NCBI GenBank assembly: GCA_937958695.1
Contig: CALGNK010000013.1
Coordinates: forward strand, 34,144 to 98,143
Source: an uncultured bacterium
GTDB taxonomy: Bacteria; DUMJ01
Length of the DNA stretch: 64,000 bases
Direction: 5' to 3'
Shown: piece by piece, positions 25,597-34,237 of the stretch
How the letters are laid out: the number at the start of each line of letters is the position of its first letter
Numbering within the stretch: position 1 is the first letter of the stretch
Notes under the pieces: model-generated
What the model was told of the DNA's origin: nothing
The model's database searches: none
The model's input: only the letters and a program-made list of their open reading frames with translations
Made by a program: the position numbers and the translations under genes

Positions 25597-26487
25597 CTAT
25601 CTTACCTCCAATTCTCTATAGAGTAAAGCTAGAGCTAATTTCCAATCACTATTACTCTCTTCTAGAGTCTTTATCTCCTGTATAAAGAAGAAACTTTCTA
25701 TAAGATTTTCTAGTCTATTCTCATTAATCATGCTTTTATAGCTTTTTGATATAATAAATCTTTCATCCCCCCCAGCTAGTCTTATAATACTATCTCTAAG
25801 AGAAATAGCAATTGTATCCAATACTGTATCTGGACTTTCTAGAGACTCTATATCTAGATAAGGAACAAGCCTTCTCTCTAAATTTCCTGCTTCAAAGATT
25901 TCTATAGCCTTTTCTACATTCCCTTCAGATAGATAACTTATCTCTAGTGCAGCGTCTTCTGGACATCCCCTTTCTACTAGTATAGAGAATATAATCTCTC
26001 TTCTGACAGGGGAAAAAGGAACAATCAAGGCTCTAGATACTATAGTCTTAAGGATATTTCCTAAGTCTCTTACCGTAAATATAAAGATAGTTGATGATGG
26101 GGGTTCTTCTAGGACTTTTAAGAGACTATTAGCTGAAGGTAGAGTAAGATTTTCTGCGTTTTCTATAACAAAAACTCTATATCTACCTGATATTGGAGAT
26201 AGAAACGCAATCTCTTTTAACTCTCTTGCCTGAGATATACCTATCGTCTCGTTGTTGATGAGCATAAAATCTGGATTTTTATTATTTATGATGCTCAGAC
26301 ATATATTACAACTTCTACAGGGTTTGTCTGTAGAAGTACAATTTAAAGTCATAGCGAACTCCTTGGCCATAGAGACCTTGCCAACCCCATTAGGTCCTAC
26401 AAAGAGAAAGAAATGTGGAATCTTCTCCTGTTTAATGGCATTTTCAAGTATTATTCTTGCTCTCCTTTGTCCTAGGATATCTTTCAT
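25597..26487 (-). CDS. holB: DNA polymerase III delta-prime subunit (HolB-like)
   Basis: A 296-residue clamp-loader AAA+ protein. It has ILGQRRARIILENAI at the start, P-loop-like GPNGVGKVSMAKE (about residues 31-43), a four-cysteine zinc module (CTSTDKPCRSCNIC), and SANSLLKVLEEPPSSTIFIF, the sensor region with the SRC-like SRALIVPF following. Position between darA and a ricT-like gene matches the Bacillus order. Its ATG overlaps the darA stop (ATGA). Confidence 0.92.
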   Translation of the reverse strand: MKDILGQRRARIILENAIKQEKIPHFFLFVGPNGVGKVSMAKEFAMTLNCTSTDKPCRSCNICLSIINNKNPDFMLINNETIGISQARELKEIAFLSPISGRYRVFVIENAENLTLPSANSLLKVLEEPPSSTIFIFTVRDLGNILKTIVSRALIVPFSPVRREIIFSILVERGCPEDAALEISYLSEGNVEKAIEIFEAGNLERRLVPYLDIESLESPDTVLDTIAISLRDSIIRLAGGDERFIISKSYKSMINENRLENLIESFFFIQEIKTLEESNSDWKLALALLYRELEVR

Positions 26488-26816
26488 ACCTTCTCAAATC
26501 TATCTACATTAATGACAAAAATCGTAGCTCCACCTATCTGTACCTTTATAGGATATGGGATGAATCCTCCCATAGACTCTACCATACCAGGTGGGGTAGG
26601 GCTCATAAGTTTTTCTCTAGATTTACAGGTGCTCCTAACTATCCCTAGCACATCGTCTACAAGCTCATCATCAACTCCAACTAGTATAGTAGCATTTCCC
26701 TCTCTTAAGAATCCGCCTGTACTGGCTAATTTAGTTGCACCAAAACCTTCCTCTACTAGATTAGATATAAGAAGATCAGCATCGCTTGACTGTGTAATAA
26801 TAAGGATTAATTTCAC
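26484..26816 (-). CDS. darA: Cyclic di-AMP receptor protein (DarA/PstA/YaaQ)
   Basis: A 110-residue PII-like protein. Family features: MKLILIITQSSDADLLISNLVEEGF start, the glycine-rich FLREGNATILVGV segment, and the SPTPPGM(V)E and GATIFVI region near the end that contribute to the c-di-AMP pocket in known structures. It begins with GTG at 26816, nine bases after AGGAGGTG. It lies between an MscS channel gene and holB. The diadenylate cyclase gene is outside the window. Confidence 0.92.
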   Translation of the reverse strand: MKLILIITQSSDADLLISNLVEEGFGATKLASTGGFLREGNATILVGVDDELVDDVLGIVRSTCKSREKLMSPTPPGMVESMGGFIPYPIKVQIGGATIFVINVDRFEKV

Positions 26817-26829
26817 TCTACAACACCTC

Positions 26830-27597
26830 CTATACTATGCTTAGATTTATCTTCTCTACCCCCTCTTTTAGAGAGAGAAGGAAGAAAGGTTCTATCATAC
26901 GTTTTTTATGCGGAGAAATCTTGCAAGAAATAACTAACTTTACAGTAGAAGAATCGAATGCCTGTATACCTTCTATCTTTGGTACTTCTATTATGTCTTC
27001 TCTATACTTTTCGTTCATCTTTTTTTGAACATATCCTAGGACCTCTTCTATCTTTTCTAGAGATTCCTTATTATTTACACTTATTGTGTATGATAACCTT
27101 GTCCACTTATCAGTTAAATTAGCTACCTGTGTGATTGAGCTGTTTGGAATTATATATAAAGCTCCAGACTCATCTCTAACCCTAGTGGTCCTTAGAGTTA
27201 AGTCTTCAACCTTACCCTGAATTGCTCCTACTTTTATTTCATCACCGATATCATACTGATTCTCCAATATTATAAAAAATCCATTTATCATATCCCTTAT
27301 TAAATTTTGAGAACCAAAGCTTACTGCTAACCCTAATATTCCTGCTCCAGCTATAAATGGGCTAGGATCTATATTTAGTGCTCTTAAACTCCACACTACT
27401 GCAGATATGCTTATGATAACTCTGATAGTCCAAGTAATTAGAGACCCAAGAGTAATAATTCTTTGTTTATTATCTTTATAATGGGTAGATTTGTTTATCT
27501 CTGAAATAATAGATTTTCCTATTATATTAGCTAGATACCAAACAATTATAGAACCTGAGATTATTGATATAAGCCTTACTAAGACCCACAATTTCAT
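26830..27597 (-). CDS. MscS-family mechanosensitive channel
   Basis: A 255-residue small-conductance channel protein. Two or three N-terminal membrane helices (to about residue 95), then the pore helix and the beta domain: FIAGAGILGLAVSFGSQNLIRDMINGFFI (shortened here: GAGILGLAVSFGSQNLIRD, about residues 84-102), QYDIGDEIKVG and VEDLTLRTTRVRD. It opens under membrane tension to release solutes. It overlaps tmk by four bases (ATGA) and is followed by darA after 13 bases, an insertion relative to Bacillus. Linkage to a c-di-AMP receptor fits the role of that nucleotide in osmotic balance. Confidence 0.92.
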   Translation of the reverse strand: MKLWVLVRLISIISGSIIVWYLANIIGKSIISEINKSTHYKDNKQRIITLGSLITWTIRVIISISAVVWSLRALNIDPSPFIAGAGILGLAVSFGSQNLIRDMINGFFIILENQYDIGDEIKVGAIQGKVEDLTLRTTRVRDESGALYIIPNSSITQVANLTDKWTRLSYTISVNNKESLEKIEEVLGYVQKKMNEKYREDIIEVPKIEGIQAFDSSTVKLVISCKISPHKKRMIEPFFLLSLKEGVEKINLSIV

Positions 27598-28202
27598 CTT
27601 ATAACCCTCTTGAGCTCTTTTAATATTTCGCTAACGATTTCTTCTGGCTTCCTTGTTGCATCTAAAAGTAGATATCTCTCTTTATAGAACTCTGCTAGTT
27701 TTAGATAACCGTGTCTTACGTTTCTCTGAAGGGTTAATCCCTCTAGCTCTATTCTATCTTTTTTCTTATCTTTGAGCCGTTCAAGGCATATAAGAGGGTC
27801 TATATCTAGAAGAATAGTTAATTCTGGATACAGACCCATAATTGCAGGTCTATTTATCTCGTATATAAGCTTTAACGGCACTCCTTTACCATAACCCTGA
27901 TAAGCAAGAGAAGAATCGATATATCTTTCCGATATGACAAGGCTTCCATTTTTTAAAGCTGGAAGAATAACTTCTCTTACAAGAACAGCTCTACTTGTAG
28001 CATAGAGATAGACCTCTTCTATGGGCGATAAGGAATAGTTAGGGTCTAGTAGAAGACTCCTTATCCTTTCTCCAATAAGAGTTCCCCCCGGCTCTCTAAT
28101 TACTATAAAATCTAGACCCTTTTCTAATAGCCTTTCTTTTAAAAGAGAGATTACAGTGCTTTTACCACTACCATCTATTCCTTCCAAAGTAATAAAGGGC
28201 AT
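27594..28202 (-). CDS. tmk: Thymidylate kinase
   Basis: A 202-residue dTMP kinase: P-loop LEGIDGSGKSTVI (about residues 5-17), the DR-type segment REPGGTLIGERIRSLLL, ERYIDSSLAYQGYGKG (ERYIDSS lid of type II enzymes), and LLDIDP. It converts dTMP to dTDP. It overlaps the R3H/AAA gene by one base (TAATG) and mscS by four. Confidence 0.96.
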   Translation of the reverse strand: MPFITLEGIDGSGKSTVISLLKERLLEKGLDFIVIREPGGTLIGERIRSLLLDPNYSLSPIEEVYLYATSRAVLVREVILPALKNGSLVISERYIDSSLAYQGYGKGVPLKLIYEINRPAIMGLYPELTILLDIDPLICLERLKDKKKDRIELEGLTLQRNVRHGYLKLAEFYKERYLLLDATRKPEEIVSEILKELKRVIR

Positions 28203-29710
28203 TATGGTAATATCCTTACTCTCCTATATGGTTCTTCTCCAATACTTTCAGAACGAAAATTATACCTCTCTATAATTTGGTGTTGTAACCTTCTAATCCT
28301 AGCATTTTGAGGCGCAAGCTCTACAGGTTCTAATGTCTCTAGGACCTTTCTTATCCCCTCATCTATCTCCTCTAAGATTTTGTTATATTCAGACTCTTCC
28401 TGCTCTTCTCCATTAAAATATCCTCTAAGGAAATTCTTCATCTGTACAAGGGTGTTACTCTTTATACTATATATAGGAATATTTCTATGGGCTTTGGCTA
28501 ATAATTTACTACCTTCTCTCTTTTCATGAGAAGATAGTGTGAGTATGAAATCTGCCTCGTCGAGCTTTTTAGTAATAAGTGCAGGGACATCCAGTTCTCT
28601 TATTGCCTTTTCTAATCTATTCCTACTTATACCAAATGGATACACTCTAAAATACTTATTATTCCTCTGAAATTCCTCTTCCATCTCCTCTTCGGTTGGT
28701 ATAGAAGCCTCTTCTATTACCTCATACCCATAATCTCTTCTAGTTCTAATCTCTGGCTTAGGAGAATAACCTCTTAACATATAGTCTATTACTTGGGCTA
28801 CATCGTGGTGAATAGCTAGTGTGTCTCGGTCTCTTATCTCTATAACAATGTCAAATGTGGGAGGAGCCTTTCTTTCTAATACAGTTTTTTGAGTTCCTCT
28901 CTTCTTTGCCTCTTCGTCACTTAAGGTTACCGCCTGTATGCCTCCAACAAGGTCTGAAAGGGTAGGATTTAATAGTATGTTTTCTAGATTTATTCCATGA
29001 GCTGTTCCTATAAGTTGAACACCTCTCTCTGCTATAGTTCTAGCTGCCTTAGCTTCTAGCTCTGTTCCTATCTCATCTATAACTATAACTTCAGGCATAT
29101 GATTCTCTACCGCCTCAATCATGACGTCATGCTGTCTTTCTGGAGAGGATACCTGCATCCTTCGTGCCCTTCCAATACCTGGGTGAGGAATATCTCCATC
29201 TCCTCCTATTTCATTAGATGTATCTACAACTACGACCCTTTTTTTGAATTCGTCACTTAGAATCCTTGCTATCTCTCTAAGCATAGTAGTCTTACCAACG
29301 CCAGGTTTTCCTAATAAGAGGATGCTTTTACCTGTCTCTATAACATCTCTTATAATATCTACCGTTCCATATACTGCTCTTCCAACCCTTAGTGTAAGTC
29401 CTATTATGTTTCCTCTCCTATTCCTTATACAAGAGATCCGGTGAAGGGTCTTAGGTATCCCTGCTCTGTTATTGCCATCGAAACTACCAACTTTCGAGAC
29501 AATGTAATTTATGTCTTCAATAGTTACAGGTTCGTTAGAAAGTAATACTCCCCTATTAGGGAACCTAGCTTCTGGCTCCCTACCTAAGTCGACTACAATC
29601 TCTATCAAGTCTTCCAATTCCTCCATATTAGAGACCTTTTCTTTGAGGAATGGAGGAAGTATGTCTAGTAACTCTTCTAGATTATCTGTTACTTGAATTC
29701 TTGGATTCAT
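28202..29710 (-). CDS. SpoIIIAA/Ycf45-like AAA ATPase with nucleic-acid-binding C-terminal region
   Basis: About 502 residues, related to the single-stranded-nucleic-acid-binding R3H/AAA proteins (Ycf45, SpoIIIAA-like). Residues about 100-300 hold the ATPase: GKPGVGKTTMLREIAR (Walker A), EVIVIDEIGTELEA (Walker B), then GTAHGINLENILLNP and LVGGIQAVTLSDEEA. The C-terminal part (PRKD-poor, with RVYPFGISRNRLEKAI and YNFRSESIGEEPYRRVRI) matches the basic end of this family, where an R3H domain lies. The start is set at ATG 29710, 12 bases after AGAGGT; a TTG at 29755 has no ribosome site. First gene of the tmk-mscS-darA-holB run. Biological role is unknown in non-sporulating bacteria. Confidence 0.85.
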   Translation of the reverse strand: MNPRIQVTDNLEELLDILPPFLKEKVSNMEELEDLIEIVVDLGREPEARFPNRGVLLSNEPVTIEDINYIVSKVGSFDGNNRAGIPKTLHRISCIRNRRGNIIGLTLRVGRAVYGTVDIIRDVIETGKSILLLGKPGVGKTTMLREIARILSDEFKKRVVVVDTSNEIGGDGDIPHPGIGRARRMQVSSPERQHDVMIEAVENHMPEVIVIDEIGTELEAKAARTIAERGVQLIGTAHGINLENILLNPTLSDLVGGIQAVTLSDEEAKKRGTQKTVLERKAPPTFDIVIEIRDRDTLAIHHDVAQVIDYMLRGYSPKPEIRTRRDYGYEVIEEASIPTEEEMEEEFQRNNKYFRVYPFGISRNRLEKAIRELDVPALITKKLDEADFILTLSSHEKREGSKLLAKAHRNIPIYSIKSNTLVQMKNFLRGYFNGEEQEESEYNKILEEIDEGIRKVLETLEPVELAPQNARIRRLQHQIIERYNFRSESIGEEPYRRVRILP

Positions 29711-29754
29711 TTTGTATCTTCTACCTCTTTTTACAAAAATTATTTTCAGTATCA

Positions 29755-29763
29755 ATTATATCA
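29755..29763 (-). promoter_or_regulatory. Extended -10 promoter element for the R3H/AAA-tmk operon
   Basis: TGA then TATAAT on the - strand, immediately downstream of the aminotransferase stop codon. No clear -35. Transcripts starting near 29748 would leave about 38 bases before the ATG at 29710. Confidence 0.5.
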
Positions 29764-29767
29764 TAAG

Positions 29768-30940
29768 TTATCTAAGATACATAGAACCTATAGCCTCTCC
29801 TGCTTCTTGTATAAGTGACTCATCTGCTACTAGCGCTACCCTTATAAAGCCCTCTCCATGCTTACCAAAACTGTCTCCAGGAGAGACTACTATATTTTTC
29901 CATTCTAAGAGCTTGTTAGAGAATTCCTGGGATGTATACCCTTCTGGGATTCGGAGCCATACATACATAGTCCCTTTAGGAACCTTTGGATAAACTCCAT
30001 ACTTGTTTAATGTGTTAATAAATATGTCTCTCCTACGCTTATAAGTTTCTACCGTTTTCTTCACTTCATCAAATGGTCCATTAAGAGCAGAGATGCAGGC
30101 ATACTGGATTGCTTCAAATACTCCATAGTCGATATAACTTTTAATCTGAGCTAATTTCGAGATAATCTCCTGATTTCCTACTACGTAGCCTGTTCTCCAG
30201 CCAGCCATATTGAATGTCTTAGAAAAAGAATTGAATTCTACAGCCCTATCTTTTGCTCCGTCTAATTCCAAGAGGCTAGGTGCCCTATACCCATCAAAGC
30301 ATATCTCTGAATAAGCTAGGTCGCTAACCAATATAAAATCGTACTTTTCCGCTAAATCTAATATGCTTCTATAGAAATCCTTATCTACCGTACTTGTAGT
30401 TGGATTGTGAGGAAAACTTACTATCATAAGCTTTGTTTTGTTAAGTACACTATTAGGTATCTCAGAAAGATCTGGGATAAAGTCATTCTCCTCTCTGAGA
30501 GGTAGAAAGAATACTTGCCCTCCAGCTATAAATGTTCCATTATAATGAGCAGGATAAGAAGGGTTCGTAGTAATAGTGTAGTCTCCAGGGTCTATATATG
30601 CTAATGCTAGATGTGATATCCCCTCTTTAGAACCTATAAGTGGAAGAACCTCTCTTTCTGGATCTATATCTACGTTAAACCTATTCTTATACCATAAGGA
30701 TATACTTTCTCTCAGCTTTGGTAGCCCTTTACTGTTTGGATATCTATGCGTTTCACTGTGATTACTTACCGCCTCTATTAATGCTTCTACTATATGTTTT
30801 GGTGTTGGCAGGTCTGGACTTCCCATACCTAGGTCTATTATTCTCTTTCCTTCAGCCTTTAATTTTAGTTTTTTTGCATCTTGTATAGAAAAAACATAAG
30901 GTGCCAATTGATTAAACCTTTTTGAAGGGTTTTTAGGCAT
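29768..30940 (-). CDS. Class I aminotransferase (AlaC / LL-diaminopimelate aminotransferase-like)
   Basis: A 390-residue fold-type-I PLP aminotransferase. It begins with the LAPYVFSIQDAKKLK segment and IDLGMGSPDLPTP, has YPNSKGLPKLRESI, SFPHNPTTSTVD (PLP ring contacts), SDLAYSEICFDGY, and SFSKTFNMAGWRTGY with the catalytic lysine (about residue 235). Members of this subgroup are annotated as alanine or LL-diaminopimelate aminotransferases; the sequence does not separate them, and no lysine-pathway genes are adjacent. It has its own promoter and a GGAG ribosome site. Confidence 0.9.
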   Translation of the reverse strand: MPKNPSKRFNQLAPYVFSIQDAKKLKLKAEGKRIIDLGMGSPDLPTPKHIVEALIEAVSNHSETHRYPNSKGLPKLRESISLWYKNRFNVDIDPEREVLPLIGSKEGISHLALAYIDPGDYTITTNPSYPAHYNGTFIAGGQVFFLPLREENDFIPDLSEIPNSVLNKTKLMIVSFPHNPTTSTVDKDFYRSILDLAEKYDFILVSDLAYSEICFDGYRAPSLLELDGAKDRAVEFNSFSKTFNMAGWRTGYVVGNQEIISKLAQIKSYIDYGVFEAIQYACISALNGPFDEVKKTVETYKRRRDIFINTLNKYGVYPKVPKGTMYVWLRIPEGYTSQEFSNKLLEWKNIVVSPGDSFGKHGEGFIRVALVADESLIQEAGEAIGSMYLR

Positions 30941-31002
30941 AACTTAACTCCTCTCCTTTTCTCTCTAAGTTTTTATATTTACTTATAAAGGAATTTCTAT
31001 AT

Positions 31003-31031
31003 ATATAACAATGTCTTATAATCTCTGTCAA
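31003..31031 (-). promoter_or_regulatory. Promoter of the class I aminotransferase gene
   Basis: TTGACA (31031-31026), 17-base spacer, TTATAT (31008-31003) on the - strand, leaving a leader of about 55 bases. The -35 is a perfect consensus. Confidence 0.65.
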
Positions 31032-31095
31032 GGAGGTTCTGTTAGAATTAGGAGATAGTTTGCCCCTATTTTATAACATATCTAAAGAATTTGGG

Positions 31096-31124
31096 TTGAA
31101 TACATCCTTATATTGCTTTACTAT
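31096..31124 (+). promoter_or_regulatory. Possible promoter of the PocR/AraC regulator, nearly leaderless
   Basis: TTGAAT (31096-31101), 17-base spacer, TACTAT (31119-31124). A start near 31131 would leave only about five bases before the ATG at 31136, and no ribosome-binding site is seen ahead of that ATG, so the message may be leaderless. Weak -10. Confidence 0.3.
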
Positions 31125-31135
31125 ATAGATAGATT

Positions 31136-32077
31136 ATGAGAAATTACAGGGGGACACTCCAGAATTATATAGAGTCTATCTCCAAGTTAAGTGGTATGGA
31201 GATATGTATATATGATCTCAATTATTTTACCTATAAGATTAACGAACTTTATATAAACTGGATTTTTAGGTCTCACAATTCTCCACTATGTATGCTGACT
31301 AAGCTTTCGAATGAAAGGCATAAAGATTGTGTAAGGATGGAGCATAATCGTTTAATAGATGCTTTTAATAGTAAGGAGAAATTTGTCATAGAACCTTGTC
31401 ACTGCGGTTTAGTTGATATTGTAGTTCCTATAACTTATGGTAATCACTTGATAGGTGGTATATTCCTAGGGCAAGTATTTATAGACAAATATCCTGATCT
31501 CTCTATATATGAAAGATATTTTGAAAATTATAATGATATAGACATCAAAGATATCTATAGAGTAGTAAAGGATGTACCTATCAAGTCATATAATGAACTG
31601 CTTTACTGGAAGGATATATGTAAGTTAATTGCCTCTTACATAGAGGAGAAGATAAATCTTTTTGAACTTAAAAAACAGCAAGAGGGAAAGAGTTACTATC
31701 TTTCTATCTTGGATACCTTACCAGTTCTATCAGCCCCAATGCAGAAGGCTGTAAATATCATAAGAAATAGAGCTATAAGAGGAATTACATTGCAACAGGT
31801 AGCCTCTGCTGTAGGATATAGTCCATCTCATTTTAGTAGAAGATTTAAACAGGAGATAGGGATGACCTTTTCTCAATGTCTTAAGACGCTGAAGATAGAA
31901 TTAGCTCAATATCTCTTAAAGGAATCTAACAAAAATATATGTGAGATCGCCTTTGAGGTTGGTTATAGTGATGTCCCTTCTTTTTTAAGAGCCTTTAAAG
32001 AGGTTACTGGAATGACACCCAAAGAGTGGATGATGCACCACGTCCCCATAAGACCGCATAGAGAAGATTCTATTTAG
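31136..32077 (+). CDS. PocR-domain AraC-family transcriptional regulator
   Basis: A 313-residue regulator. The N-terminal half (about residues 8-170) matches a PocR sensory domain with conserved cysteines and histidines (SPLCMLTKLSNERHKDC, EPCHCGLVDIVVPI). The C-terminal 100 residues are an AraC-type double helix-turn-helix (ITLQQVASAVGYSPSHFSRRFK, then ICEIAFEVGYSDVPSFLRAFK). PocR of Salmonella responds to 1,2-propanediol; other family members bind various small organics. It precedes a binding-protein gene and a catabolic gene set on the same strand, and is likely their regulator. No ribosome site precedes the ATG. Confidence 0.9.
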   Translation: MRNYRGTLQNYIESISKLSGMEICIYDLNYFTYKINELYINWIFRSHNSPLCMLTKLSNERHKDCVRMEHNRLIDAFNSKEKFVIEPCHCGLVDIVVPITYGNHLIGGIFLGQVFIDKYPDLSIYERYFENYNDIDIKDIYRVVKDVPIKSYNELLYWKDICKLIASYIEEKINLFELKKQQEGKSYYLSILDTLPVLSAPMQKAVNIIRNRAIRGITLQQVASAVGYSPSHFSRRFKQEIGMTFSQCLKTLKIELAQYLLKESNKNICEIAFEVGYSDVPSFLRAFKEVTGMTPKEWMMHHVPIRPHREDSI

Positions 32078-32120
32078 CATATAGGGTTAGTTTTTTAGCA
32101 AGATCTGTTATTGAATTATG

Positions 32121-32132
32121 CCTATCTATAGG
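32121..32132 (+). promoter_or_regulatory. Possible operator in front of the family-5 binding protein gene
   Basis: CCTATCTATAGG, a dyad with a two-base centre, lies between a TTGAAT (about 32111-32116) and the gene start at 32184. It could bind the adjacent AraC-family regulator, but AraC sites are usually direct repeats, so this is speculative. Confidence 0.25.
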
Positions 32133-32183
32133 GTAGTCTATTATTAGAACATAGAATTTTAAGAAAAAGAGGAGGTGCTCTTT

Positions 32184-34163
32184 ATGTGTAGAATTTTTAG
32201 ATTTATTATTTTGTATCTTGTTATTTTTAGTTTACTGGTTGGGGTAATTCCAACAGTATTTGCTCAAAAGGAATCGCAGGGTGTAAAAGTCTATAACAGC
32301 CCAGCGGAGTATCAGAAAGCTACTGGGAGAAAGATAAGTAGATATAGCGAGTCGCCTATGCTGACGGAGCTAGTTAAGGCTAAAAAACTACCTCCGGTAG
32401 AAGAGAGGCTCCCTAAAAATCCAGTAGTGGTGGAACCGTTAGAGGAGATTGGACAGTACGGTGGGACGTGTTATATAGCAGTAACTGGAAGACACTATGC
32501 GCTTCTTTCCTATCTTGGAGGCCGTATAGCAGATATGGACCTTTTTCAGTATGATTTTAGTGGCACTAGGCTACTTCCAAACCTAGTTGAAAGATGGAAA
32601 GTTTCTAGGGATGCTAAGACTTATACTATTCGCTTTAGAGAAGGCTTAAAATGGTCTGATGGAGAACCATTCACCACTGATGATGTTATGTTCTGGTACA
32701 AAGAAGTTTTGACTAGCAAGGAGCTTAGTCCAACGCTTCCTGGTTGGATGAGGATGGGAGACAAGGTAGTAGAGATAAATCAGATAGACAAATACACTAT
32801 AGAGTTTAAATTACCAAATCCAAACGGTGTATTCCTATATAATATCCAGGGTTCCTTCCCTCTTTTACCGAAACACTATCTAAAACAGTTTCATCCAAAT
32901 TATACGCCTATAGATAAATTAAATGATATGGCTAAGAAGGCAGGTTTCGAGGCTTGGCATCAGTATTTCTGGGATAGGGCTAATGGTACCTATTATACAA
33001 ATCCGGACTGTCCAGTGCTTAGGATGTGGAAGGTTGTATCTATTACACCTAGTAGGGTTGTTGCAGAGAGAAATCCGTACTACTGGAAGGTAGATACTGA
33101 AGGTAATCAACTACCCTACATAGATAAAATAGTAATAGACATAGTATCTAACGCAGAGGTAGTAAAGATGAAGGCTATGGCAGGAGAACTTACACTTCAG
33201 ACATTCCATTTTTCATTAGCTGATTATCCATTACTAAAAGAAGGAGAAAAGAAGGGTGGATACAGGGTAATGTTATGGCCTTCTACAGGAGCTGATGCTG
33301 TCCTTATGATAAACCATACCTATAACGAGGATCCTGTTATAGCTAAGCTTTTGAATGATCCAAGATTTAAGAGGGCTCTATCTCTTGCAATAAATAGGGA
33401 TGAGATTAACCAGCTTTATGCATTAGGCCTTGCTAGGGCAACCCAATATTCTCCTTCAACTACTGATCCGGTATATGAGAAGAGATACTCAGAGGCGTAT
33501 GCAAAATTTGATCCTGTTTCAGCTAATAAACTGTTGGACTCTATTGGTTTAGGTAAAAGGGATAAGGATGGATTCCGATTAAGACCTGATGGAAAGAGGC
33601 TTAGTTTGTCTATTTTAGTAGCTACTGATTGGCCCATGCATTCGGATATATGTGAGATGTTGAGAAAATATTGGAAAGATATTGGCATAGATTTAATAAT
33701 TCAACCGACAAGTTTTGAACTTAGGAGTCAAAGAGTAGCTGCTAATGCTCATCAGATTGTTATATGGAAGATAGATGTCTTATTCTATCCTCACTATATA
33801 AATCTAGCCCGTGGTGCTATGAGTGCTTTTAGTGAGGCTCCAGATGCAGTTGGACCACTATGGAGAGATTGGGAGCTCTCTGGTGGTAAGAGTGGAGTAA
33901 AACATCCAGATGATTGGTTTAAAGTTAAAGAATATCTAGAAAAGGCAGCTGCTTCATCTAGTGAGAAGGAAAGGGTACTCTATGCAAAGAAGATGTGGGA
34001 TTTATATATCAAGAATCTCTGGAGTATTGGTGTCTTACAGCAATTACCTATACCTATAGTGGCAAAAGATAATCTCCGAAACGTTCCTAATAATTTGCCT
34101 AATAGTTGGACTATAAGAACTCCGGTTAATGGATCTGTAGAACAGTTCTTTATAAAACAGTAG
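32184..34163 (+). CDS. Family-5 extracellular solute-binding protein
   Basis: A 659-residue SBP_bac_5 protein, larger than typical DppA/OppA (about 530-550). A Sec signal peptide (about residues 1-28, ending TVFAQ) lacks a lipobox. The body has the family pattern YTIRFREGLKWSDGEPFTTDDVMFWYKE-type segment (key residues KWSDGEPFT about 154-162) and LLKDPRFKRALSLAINR-like motif (DPRFKRALSLAINRDE). The start is ATG at 32184, about seven bases after AGGAGGTG; a GTG three codons earlier overlaps the ribosome site. No permease genes adjoin; the Opp/Dpp operon at 15964-20517 lacks a binding protein and may be its partner. A strong terminator follows. Confidence 0.9.
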   Translation: MCRIFRFIILYLVIFSLLVGVIPTVFAQKESQGVKVYNSPAEYQKATGRKISRYSESPMLTELVKAKKLPPVEERLPKNPVVVEPLEEIGQYGGTCYIAVTGRHYALLSYLGGRIADMDLFQYDFSGTRLLPNLVERWKVSRDAKTYTIRFREGLKWSDGEPFTTDDVMFWYKEVLTSKELSPTLPGWMRMGDKVVEINQIDKYTIEFKLPNPNGVFLYNIQGSFPLLPKHYLKQFHPNYTPIDKLNDMAKKAGFEAWHQYFWDRANGTYYTNPDCPVLRMWKVVSITPSRVVAERNPYYWKVDTEGNQLPYIDKIVIDIVSNAEVVKMKAMAGELTLQTFHFSLADYPLLKEGEKKGGYRVMLWPSTGADAVLMINHTYNEDPVIAKLLNDPRFKRALSLAINRDEINQLYALGLARATQYSPSTTDPVYEKRYSEAYAKFDPVSANKLLDSIGLGKRDKDGFRLRPDGKRLSLSILVATDWPMHSDICEMLRKYWKDIGIDLIIQPTSFELRSQRVAANAHQIVIWKIDVLFYPHYINLARGAMSAFSEAPDAVGPLWRDWELSGGKSGVKHPDDWFKVKEYLEKAAASSSEKERVLYAKKMWDLYIKNLWSIGVLQQLPIPIVAKDNLRNVPNNLPNSWTIRTPVNGSVEQFFIKQ

Positions 34164-34168
34164 TGAGT

Positions 34169-34214
34169 TTAGGGTGACAAGTGATAGGGATCTGCTTATC
34201 CCTTGTCACCCTAA
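34169..34214 (+). terminator. Terminator after the family-5 binding protein gene
   Basis: A 13-bp perfect stem (TTAGGGTGACAAG/CTTGTCACCCTAA) whose loop can extend with GGGAT/ATCCC, followed by TTATTTTA. Partial termination here would keep the binding protein more abundant than the downstream enzymes. Confidence 0.85.
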
Positions 34215-34237
34215 TTATTTTACAGTTGGAGTCTGAC

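Noticed and set aside
34181..34237. Longer start (GTG at 34181) for the URO-D-type gene
   Set aside because: That GTG lies in a terminator stem and has no ribosome site; ATG at 34238 follows GGAG at good spacing.
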